Positions 34,832-42,800 of a stretch of 64,000 bases of DNA are shown here, one piece after another (position 1 is the first letter of the stretch; the number at the start of each line of letters is the position of its first letter). The stretch lies in NCBI RefSeq assembly GCF_041435095.1, contig NZ_CP108025.1, forward strand, positions 2,108,001 through 2,172,000, given 5' to 3'. Both the position numbers and the translations under genes were made by a program. Below the pieces are notes generated by a model. That model was not told the DNA's origin, did not search any database, and worked only from the letters and a program-made list of their open reading frames with translations. This DNA is from Kitasatospora sp. NBC_00315 (GTDB taxonomy: Bacteria; Actinomycetota; Actinomycetes; Streptomycetales; Streptomycetaceae).

Positions 34832-35860
34832 TTGGCCTCCCACCGCCGTCCTAGGCAGCCGAGCCGCGCACGGGTGTCCGTGCTGACCGCTGCGGCGGCG
34901 ACCACGGTCGCCCTCTCCGCCCAGATGAGTGCCCACGCCGCGCCGGCGCCCAAGAAGGAGGACGTCAAGGCGCAGGTCGACCAGCTCAACACGGAGCAGG
35001 AGCAGGCCGCCGAGCGCTACAACGGCGCCAAGGAGCGGTCGGAGCAGCTGCGCAAGCAGGCGGACCAGCTGCAGGACCAGGTGGCGCGTGGCCAGGATCA
35101 GATGACGCACCTTCAGGCCGGTCTGGCCGAGGTCGCCGGCGAGCAGTACCGCACCGGCGGGATCGACCCCACGGTCCAGCTGATGCTCACCTCCGACCCG
35201 TCCAGCTACCTGCAGCAGGCGGCCAGTGTCCAGCAGGCCACCTCCAGTCAGACGGACGCGCTCAAGAGCCTCCAGGACCAGCAGCGCCGGCTGGACCAGC
35301 AGAAGACCGAGGCCGCCGCCGTCCTCGCCTCGCTGGACGAGACCACCAAGGACCTGAACCAGTCCAAGGCCGACGTCAACAAGAAGCTCCAGGAGGCGAC
35401 CACGCTGCTGAACTCGCTCAGCGCGGCCGACCGGGCCTCGATCACCCAGGGGGACGGCCGCGCCTCGCGCGACTCCGTCCGGGTCGACCTCTCCACGCTG
35501 CCGCAGGCCGGCGGCTACGCGGGGGTCGCGGTCGCCATGGCGATGAGCAAGCAGGGTTCGCCGTACCACTGGAGCTCCGTCGGCCCCAACCAGTTCGACT
35601 GCTCCGGCCTGATGGTGTGGGCCTACCGCCAGGCCAACGTCTCGCTGCCGCGCACCTCCCAGGAGCAGGGCAACGTCGGCACCCGGGTGCCCTCGCTGGC
35701 CGAGGCGCAGCCCGGGGACCTCGTGATCTACGGCAGCGACCGGCACCACGTCGGGATGTACATCGGCGACGGGATGGTCGTGCACGCACCGCACACCGGT
35801 GACGTGGTGAAGGTGATGAAGGCCGACGCCATGCCGATCAACACCATCCGCCGGGTCTGA
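34832..35860 (+). CDS. Secreted NlpC/P60 peptidoglycan endopeptidase with coiled coil
   Basis: A 342-aa exported cell-wall hydrolase. TTG at 34832 was chosen because AAGGAG sits 7 nt before it and a typical signal peptide follows (SRARVSVLTAAAATTVALSA, cleavage near AHA-AP). Residues 40-200 are Gln/Glu/Lys-rich coiled coil (KEDVKAQVDQLNTEQEQAAE), and the NlpC/P60 domain fills 230-342 with FDCSGLM (Cys257), HHVGMYIGDG (His306) and VVHAPHTGD. Members cut stem peptides of peptidoglycan during growth, spore formation or germination; the coiled coil usually masks the active site. In-frame upstream GTG and ATG codons lack Shine-Dalgarno sites. Confidence 0.92.
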   Translation: MASHRRPRQPSRARVSVLTAAAATTVALSAQMSAHAAPAPKKEDVKAQVDQLNTEQEQAAERYNGAKERSEQLRKQADQLQDQVARGQDQMTHLQAGLAEVAGEQYRTGGIDPTVQLMLTSDPSSYLQQAASVQQATSSQTDALKSLQDQQRRLDQQKTEAAAVLASLDETTKDLNQSKADVNKKLQEATTLLNSLSAADRASITQGDGRASRDSVRVDLSTLPQAGGYAGVAVAMAMSKQGSPYHWSSVGPNQFDCSGLMVWAYRQANVSLPRTSQEQGNVGTRVPSLAEAQPGDLVIYGSDRHHVGMYIGDGMVVHAPHTGDVVKVMKADAMPINTIRRV

Positions 35861-35871
35861 CGCACCGACGG

Positions 35872-36002
35872 CCGCGAGGACTCGGGCGCACGCCGGAGCC
35901 GCTGACCACCGCGCCGGCAGTCAGCGTCTTCTTGTCGGAGCCGTCCGCGTTCATGCTGAAGATCCGGCCGTAGGGCTGGAAGGTGTCGTCGTACAGAGCC
36001 GC
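35872..36002 (-). pseudogene. Relic of a TolB-like (PD40) beta-propeller gene, reverse strand
   Basis: On the reverse strand, in no long open frame, AALYDDTFQPYG is followed by RIFSMNADGSDKKTLTAGA, a textbook PD40 repeat (compare xIYxMNADGSxxxxLT). The reading lasts about 44 codons and has no start, ribosome site or partner repeats around it. Confidence 0.55.
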
Positions 36003-36028
36003 CTCCTCCGGAACGGAGGACGAGCCCG

Positions 36029-36118
36029 ACCAACTTCGACGTCTGCGCCATCAAGCCCGACGGAACCGGCCTGAAGATCCTGACGAGCAGCGGCGCCAAC
36101 GACGGCACGCGGTCGGGT
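36029..36118 (+). pseudogene. Relic of a TolB-like (PD40) beta-propeller gene, forward strand
   Basis: The 30 codons TNFDVCAIKPDGTGLKILTS and following SGANDGTRSG are again a PD40 repeat, but on the opposite strand to the one 27 bp away. Two fragments of one kind of gene in inverted orientation suggest decay with rearrangement. Confidence 0.55.
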
Positions 36119-36146
36119 CCACCGGCTCCGACCGTCCCGACAGGCG

Positions 36147-36181
36147 AAGAGGGCCCGCCGACGGAGTCGGCGGACCCTCTT
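36147..36181. terminator. Bidirectional terminator hairpin
   Basis: AAGAGGGCCCGCCGAC (36147-36162) pairs with GTCGGCGGACCCTCTT (36166-36181) with one mismatch and a 3-nt loop. It closes the PKS operon on the reverse strand, 30 bp after the hydrolase stop, and may also stop transcription from the left. Confidence 0.8.
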
Positions 36182-36211
36182 GGAGGATCGAAGGCGATGA
36201 TCTTCAAGACC

Positions 36212-37321
36212 TCAGAGCGACGCGGCGGATCTCTCGTCGAGGAAGTCGATGATGTGGCCGAACACGTCAAGCGCGGCACCGCGACCGATGAACGGGTCGA
36301 CGTGGCCGTAGCCCGGAATCTCGATGTACCGGAGGTCGAGCTCCGGGTAGCGGCTGGACAGGACGTCGTAGCAGAGCTCGTTGGAGTCCTGGAAGATCTT
36401 GTTGTCACTGCCGGCGAGCAGCAGCACGGGGCAGTCGATGCGGTCGGCGCTGTCCACGGCGTTCTCCGGCAGTCGGCCGTAGCCCTGGTCGGCCGAGTTC
36501 CAGGGCATCGCCGTGTGGGCCAGTTCCATGCGCCGCAGGTGCGGCCCTATCCAGGTGGGCGCGGAACCGAACAGTTCGGCAAGCCGCTTGTGGGTCGTCA
36601 CGTGCAGGTTCTCGTGCACGTAGAGTGACGCACCGGTACCCCAGGCGGAGTTGTGCAGGATGTGGCAGGTGGGGTCGTCGCACTCGCCGGCCGAGAGGGA
36701 GGCCAGCGCGAACATCGGCGTGTAGCGCGAGCGGAAGCCCACCTTGGTGAAGTCGACCGGGAGGTGGGTCCAGCGGGAGCGGCCCCACTCACCGCCGAGG
36801 TGCCCGAGCAGTCGGGACCTCCCGGAGTACTTCGGCGTCATGAACACCCCCTGGGCCACCACTCCGGCGAGACCCGGCACCAGGCCGCCCGTCATGCTCA
36901 GCGACAGCGAGAGGGCGCCGAGGCAGTGGGCGACCACGAACAGCCGGCGCGGGCCGATCCGGTCGCGGATGTACGACACCGCGTCCGGGATGTCGTAGAG
37001 CGCCACGTCGTCGAAGGTGTACCGGACCCGGCCCTCGTTGTACGGCAGGCGGCAACTGCCCCGCCAGTCCAGCAGCCACGGTTCGTAGCCCGCGCTGAGC
37101 AGGACGTCCACGAGGTTGCGGGTCTCGGGGAGGACGAACATGTCCGCCGAAGCCGTGAGCCCGTGCAGGAGCAGGACGGCGGGACGGCCGCTGCCGTTCT
37201 GATCTACGGCGTCCTTGGCGATCAGCCGGCACAGGCCGAGCTCGGTGCCGTCGGACGCGTGGAACGGGATCTGCTCAACGGTGAAACGGTCCGTCGGGGC
37301 GTAGAGCGGTCGTGGTGTCAT
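36212..37321 (-). CDS. Cys-type alpha/beta hydrolase of the PKS operon
   Basis: A 369-aa alpha/beta hydrolase. LLLHGLTASADMFVLP near residue 50 is the oxyanion loop, VVAHCLGALS carries the nucleophile elbow with Cys133 in place of Ser, LLLAGSDNKIF the acidic residue and GYGHVDPFIG the catalytic His. A Cys nucleophile is known from PHA synthases and from hydrolase domains fused to some actinobacterial GMC oxidoreductases, which this protein resembles (NLVDVLLSAGYEPWLLDWRG, YTFDDVALYDIPDAV). Such enzymes can transfer or condense acyl groups as well as hydrolyse. The start overlaps the stop of the reductase gene by 4 bp (ATGA), so the two are made together. It is the last gene before a terminator. 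Confidence 0.85.
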   Translation of the reverse strand: MTPRPLYAPTDRFTVEQIPFHASDGTELGLCRLIAKDAVDQNGSGRPAVLLLHGLTASADMFVLPETRNLVDVLLSAGYEPWLLDWRGSCRLPYNEGRVRYTFDDVALYDIPDAVSYIRDRIGPRRLFVVAHCLGALSLSLSMTGGLVPGLAGVVAQGVFMTPKYSGRSRLLGHLGGEWGRSRWTHLPVDFTKVGFRSRYTPMFALASLSAGECDDPTCHILHNSAWGTGASLYVHENLHVTTHKRLAELFGSAPTWIGPHLRRMELAHTAMPWNSADQGYGRLPENAVDSADRIDCPVLLLAGSDNKIFQDSNELCYDVLSSRYPELDLRYIEIPGYGHVDPFIGRGAALDVFGHIIDFLDERSAASL

Positions 37322-39819
37322 CGAAGTTGCTTCCTGTCCTTTTCCCACTTCGCGAGTTTGGTCTGGTACCTGTCCTTGTCCCGGTCGATGGCGTCCGGGC
37401 GCATGTCGAGCAGTTCGGCGCCGGCGCGCAGCGTGGGCTCCAGCAGGCCCTGGCCCAGCTGCGCGCTGAACCAGGCCAGCCAGGTCAGCTTGGCGATCCG
37501 CTGCTCCCGCATCGACAGCGTGGGATTGACCCGGATCCCGTCTATCTGGTCTCGCTTGTAGGATTTCTTGGGCACCTTCATCGTTCCGGCCAGGCTCGCC
37601 GGTTCCCCCTCGCGGCCGGCGCGGATGGTGAGCGTTCGGGCCTGCTTCAAGTAGTCGAGGCGGGCCCGGGCCGTCTTCCAGCCCTCCAGCCACCAGCCGT
37701 TGCCGTCGGAATCGCGCAGGGCCAGGTGGTAGCGGAGCAGGGGGTGGTCCAGGCCGTGGCTGTGGGGCACTCCCTCCTGGGGACGGACCACGATCTCGCC
37801 GTCCTCCACGGTCAGCGGAGCCGGGTGCAGCAGGGGACAGGAGACCGTGCCGCGCACGTCGATGGTGCGGTGCTGCACGAGTTGGTACATGCTGGCGATC
37901 GACAGGGTCAGCGCGAAGGAGCACTGGGTGTCGGGCTTGGCACCGACCGGGCCCGCCTTGCCCCGCATCGTCTCCCGGAACCACAGGTGCGGTGGGTCGT
38001 CACGACTGGGCAGGATCACCAGGCCGTCGCGGGCCATCCGCTCGTAGCTCTTCAGCCGGGCCTGCGCGTCGACGCGAGCAGGCGGCGGCAGTTTGTGCCG
38101 GGCGACGAACGCCTCGGTCCGCTCCCCCGTCGCCATCGGGGCTGTGACACTCGCCTCGACGATCTTCTGGCCGGCGGGGCTGCGCAGCACCCGTGCCATG
38201 AACTCCAGTTCGGGGACGGGATCGGTCTCGGAGCGGGCCAGGAAGTCCTCGAGCCAGACGTCCCACGCCATCACCTGGACGTTCAGGCCGCCGAGTTCCT
38301 GATCGCGGACCATCTCGGTGAGCGTGTCCGGCCGTCCCGTGAGGTGGTAGTTCTGGCCCCAGCCGCTCGGCTCGCAGATCACAGCGGTCGCGACCCGGCT
38401 CACCCAGTCCACCGGGGCGGAGTTCGCATAGTTGATCCTGGGCGCGACCCGGTAACGGGAGATGGCGGAGAAGAGGCCCGTGTTGATGTCGTGCGGGTTG
38501 TAGGCACCGGTACGGGTGTGGCCGACGATGCCGCCCGGGCGCAGCAGTGTGACCTTCAGGCCACGGTCGCGGGCACGCCTGAGCGCTGCCTCGGCCACCC
38601 ACTTCGTCTTGTCGTACCCCGCCGCCAGCCGGTCCAGATGTGCCACCGGATCGTCCTCGCCCATCGAGGCGATGCCGATCTCGTTGAACACGGCGATCGA
38701 GGAGATGTGGTGCAGCGGTTTGGGCCGTCCGGTCATCGCCAGTTCGGCGAGGGACAGCACGCCGAGGACGTTGGTCCGGCGCAGCGACGGGTAGCCGCGC
38801 AGGAAGTCCACGGCCGCCCCCACGCTGACGACCGAGTCGATCTCGTCGGTCAGCAGGTCCCACTGTTCGTCCGTCAGGCCGAGCCGGGGCTGGCGCAGGT
38901 CCCCGGGGAGGACCGTGACCCGGCGTCGGATCTCGGCCGACCACGGGAGGGAGAAGCTCGCGAGACTCTCGGCGAGGCGTCGCTCCGCGTCCTGCACGGT
39001 GTCCCCGCGCACCAGGCAGACGACGTGCGCGTCACTGTGCCGCAGCAGGTCGAGCAGCATGTGGCCGCCCAGGAAGCCGGTGGTGCCGGTCAGCAGGAGG
39101 CGACGGGGCGCGACCGGCTCCGGGTCGCCGCACCAGGGAAGCAGGTCCGTACGTGCGAGGTCGGCCATGATGAGGGCGAGGTCCTCGGCCTGGTCGCCGA
39201 GCACCGGGAGCGTCCCGGCCGGCGCGGCGGGAGCGACCGGCACGAGGTCGGTGCCCCGGGGCGCCGGCGTGGTGACGGACGCCGCGAGGTCGGTGCCCCG
39301 GGGCGCCGTCGCCGTCACGGACGGCGCGGGGGCAACCGGGAGCCCGGGGACCGCGGTGGTCACCGGCGCCTCGGGCCGGGTGCGTTTCGTCGCACTGCCC
39401 AGCCAGCGTTGGGCGAGGCGCCGGGGCCTGGCGTCGGCGAAGACGTCGTCCAGGCTGAGTCTGACCTGGAGGTCACGGTCGAGCACGGCGACGAGTCGGA
39501 CGGCGTCCACCGAGGTGGCACCGGCGTCGAAGAGATCGGTCTCGGCGTCGATCGCCTTGCCGCCCAGCAGCGCGGCTGCCTTCAGGACGATCGCCCTGGC
39601 GAGTTGGTCGAGCCCCCAGGCCGGTGTGCCGTCGGCCGGGCCCTGCCCGTCGTCGGCGACGGTCACCGGCTGCGGGGCCGCCGGCTGAAAACGCGCCAGC
39701 AGGCCGGCGATCGCGGCGGACGCGCTCGGAGCGCTTTCGATCAGTTCCCCCTCGTACTGCCGGTCCAACCGGTGATTTCGGGCCGGTACGTCGCTACCGG
39801 TATCAGGGCCGGGTGTCAT
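37318..39819 (-). CDS. ACP-thioester reductase protein with extra C-terminal domain
   Basis: An 833-aa PKS/NRPS-type termination protein. Residues 60-140 are a carrier protein (TDLFDAGATSVDAVRL, phosphopantetheine Ser103), then an Ala/Pro linker, then a thioester reductase of the extended SDR type at about 235-590: LLTGTTGFLGGHMLLDLL for NADPH and YDKTKW with the catalytic Tyr and Lys. TR domains release the chain as aldehyde or alcohol. Residues 590-833 (LWFRETMRGKAGPV, WWLEGWKTARARLDYL) are not part of usual TR proteins; they recall the accessory domain between GMC oxidoreductase and hydrolase in some fused proteins. ATG at 39819 overlaps the PKS stop by 4 bp (ATGA), and the stop overlaps the hydrolase start likewise. 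Confidence 0.92.
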   Translation of the reverse strand: MTPGPDTGSDVPARNHRLDRQYEGELIESAPSASAAIAGLLARFQPAAPQPVTVADDGQGPADGTPAWGLDQLARAIVLKAAALLGGKAIDAETDLFDAGATSVDAVRLVAVLDRDLQVRLSLDDVFADARPRRLAQRWLGSATKRTRPEAPVTTAVPGLPVAPAPSVTATAPRGTDLAASVTTPAPRGTDLVPVAPAAPAGTLPVLGDQAEDLALIMADLARTDLLPWCGDPEPVAPRRLLLTGTTGFLGGHMLLDLLRHSDAHVVCLVRGDTVQDAERRLAESLASFSLPWSAEIRRRVTVLPGDLRQPRLGLTDEQWDLLTDEIDSVVSVGAAVDFLRGYPSLRRTNVLGVLSLAELAMTGRPKPLHHISSIAVFNEIGIASMGEDDPVAHLDRLAAGYDKTKWVAEAALRRARDRGLKVTLLRPGGIVGHTRTGAYNPHDINTGLFSAISRYRVAPRINYANSAPVDWVSRVATAVICEPSGWGQNYHLTGRPDTLTEMVRDQELGGLNVQVMAWDVWLEDFLARSETDPVPELEFMARVLRSPAGQKIVEASVTAPMATGERTEAFVARHKLPPPARVDAQARLKSYERMARDGLVILPSRDDPPHLWFRETMRGKAGPVGAKPDTQCSFALTLSIASMYQLVQHRTIDVRGTVSCPLLHPAPLTVEDGEIVVRPQEGVPHSHGLDHPLLRYHLALRDSDGNGWWLEGWKTARARLDYLKQARTLTIRAGREGEPASLAGTMKVPKKSYKRDQIDGIRVNPTLSMREQRIAKLTWLAWFSAQLGQGLLEPTLRAGAELLDMRPDAIDRDKDRYQTKLAKWEKDRKQLR

Positions 39820-42800
39820 GCGGTTGCCTCCACGGTTTCGTCTGTTGTGGCGTCCCACGAGCGGAAGTCCCGGAGCCGGTCCACGGGGACCAGCGCCTCC
39901 AGGCGCGGTGCCTCTGGGTCCCCGCCGCCCAGGGCGGCCACCAGCCGGCGGACGGGGACATTGCGGGGGGTGTGCTCGGCGGTCATCCGCACGGCCGGGC
40001 AGCCCAGGGCTTCGGCTCGGTCTGCCAGCCAGCCGAGCACGCGTTCCTCGGCACCGCGGCCGAGCACCCGGCAGCTCATCATCCAGCCCACGACGTCGAG
40101 CGTCTCGCCGTCGGGACGGATCACGACCACGGCGATCTGCCCGTAGTCACCGAACCTGTCCCGCGCCCGTACGGTCCACACCTCGCCGTCCTGCCGCCAG
40201 CGCGTCAGCTCCGCCTCGCCCACCGCTACCGGTCGGAGATTGAACTGACTCGTGCGTCGGGCCAGTTGGACAGAACGTTCCATCGTGTCGGCGCCGAGAG
40301 GCTGAAAGTCCGTTTCCAGGTTCAGCCGCTCCAGGAAGTCGGCGAAGCTGGTCCGGGAACGCTCTTCCTCGCGCACCTTGTCCTGTCGGTAGAAGTCCGC
40401 CCGCGCGGCGTCCTCCCGGGTCGCCGCGCGTGGGGCGACCGGCCAGAGCCTGGTCAGGAAGTCCGGCAGACCCTCTCTCGGCGGGCAGGTCACGCAGAGC
40501 ACCTCGGGCAGGGCCGCCCGCATCCTGGCGATGTCGGCCGGGTTGTCGTCGAGGAACATGAACGTGTCCAGGCCGAGCCCGAGATCCTCCGCAACGGCCT
40601 TGAGGCGTACGGGCTTCGGTGTCCAACCGGCGGCGATCACGCTGAAGTGCTCGGCACGGAGCAGACTGTCCGACCGGTCGAACACGGCACGTACGGTGGC
40701 CTCGTCGTTGTTGGAGACCAGCACCAGCAGAGCACCTGCGGCGCGCCACTGCAGCAGTCGGCGGGCGAGCCGGGCACGGGCCCCCGTGAGGCCGACGTGC
40801 TCCGGCCCGTCCTCTCCCGCGATGCCGTCCCAGAGGGTCTCGTCGCCGTCCACCGCGATCACCTTGGGCGGGGTGCGGCGGGAGGCCCGCACGAGTTCGG
40901 CGAGGGCGACCGCCACTGCGGCCTGGAACTCCGTCCGGAACGGCAGGTGCGCCAGCGCCTCCGTCTCGGCGTCGAACGGGTCGGCGAAACCGTCGCCGCC
41001 GAAGCTCTCCGGCCCCAGTACCGCGATGCCGGCCTGATCCCGGAGCCGGGACCTCACCTGCTCCTCCCACTCCCGGAGCCGCTCCGGCGTCGAGTGGGCG
41101 GGCAGGAAGCAGACGATCACCGGCCTCCCCGTGCGTTCGGCCAGCGAGCGCAGGGCCGCCGGGTACTCCTCCCCCAGTTCGGCCAGCAACTCGTCGTCGA
41201 TCTCGCCGTAGCGCCCCAGGTCGGCGGCACGCAGCAGGACGAGGGCTGCCGCGGCCGACGGATCGCAGAGAACGCCGGTCGGGTCGTGCAGGGCGGCCAG
41301 GACCTGGTGATACGGACCTTCGGCGACGGTGAGTCCGGTGCCCTCGAGCGCGAGGCCGAGCAGCGCGGAGAGGTCGCCCAGAGCAAAGGTCGCCGCCAGC
41401 GCGACGGATCCGGCCGCCGACGAGCGTGACGCGGGTACGGGCAACGGCTGAGGCGTGAGCAGCACCGTCCCGCTCTCCCCCGACGGCGACGCCACCGGCC
41501 CCGCCGCCCGACGCACCGAAAGCTCGCCCACCGTGCCCGCGCCCGCGCGGCCGGCCACCTCGCCGATCAGGTCGAGGAGGTCGCGCCCGAACCCGGCGCA
41601 GCTGGCGCCGTCCAGGATGTCCAGGTTGTAGTCGAGTCGCATGTGCCCCAGATCCGGCGACACGCTGATCATCAGGTCGAGGTCGGAGTGGCCGGTGCCG
41701 GCGGGCAGCATCTCCAGCCCGGGCAGTTTCAGGCCGCGCGGCGGAAGGTAGTTGAAGTAGACCTCGACCAAGGGCGCGTTCTCCCGGTAGAGCCCCTCCG
41801 CCACCAGCGTGGACATGGTGTCCGAGAAGGAGACGCCCTTTTCGAGGTGCAGGCCCAGACGCTCGTCGGTCCGGCGCAACACCTCGGCCACCGACTCGTG
41901 CGGGGCGGCCTCGGCGGGGAACGGTATCGGGACGCCGAAGAACCCGACCGCGTCGAGCGCCTCCGCGTGCATCCGGGTGTCCACCGGAACCGCCAGCACG
42001 AACCGGCTGCGCTCCCGCAGCCGGGCGAGGAACATGGTCAGCGTGCCCAGCCAGAAGGCGGCCGGGGTGATCCCGAGCCGTCGTGCCTCGACCGCGACCC
42101 GCTCCGAGAGCCCGTCAGGCACCTCCACGACCTCGGTCTCCGCACGGTACGACCGTGCCGCCGGGCGGGGCTTCGCGAGGGTCAGTTCCAGTCTGCGGAT
42201 CCCGGAGAACCACTCGCGCGGCTGCGCCGCCGATGCCGCCTCGTCCTCGCTCCCCTGCCGCGCCGGCTGTGCCCGCATCAGAGCGTCGAGATCGTCCAGG
42301 GAGCTGGCGGACGACAGGTGCTCCCCGGTGAGTTCCGCGCCGATCTCCGCCGGCACCAGCGCCATCGAGGGGAGATCGGACACCGCGTGGTGCGCACCGT
42401 AGAGCAGGACCTGCTTCCCCGACGGGTACTCCAGCAGCTCGAACCGCCACAGCGGCGCCACGGACAGCTCGAACGGTGGTTCCAGCAGCTCGCGCAGTCG
42501 CCGGTCCGCGTCCGTGTCCTCGTCGACGACGGACCAGCGCAGCAGCGGTCCTGGCAGGGTCTGCCGGACCTCCAGCCGCAGGCCGTGCTCCGGGTCCGCG
42601 ACGATCGCCGTCCGCAGGGCGGCGTGCCGGGCGGCGAGGTCGCCCAGTACTCCGGCCAGCCGTTCCCGGCCGACCGAAGCGGCGAGCTTCACGGCGCAGC
42701 CGATGTTGTGGGTGACTCCCGGGGTGCCCTGCTGCTCCGTGCGCAGCAGTCGAATCACGTCACGGGTGGCCGGGTACCGTACGGTCCCGTCGGCGTCCGG

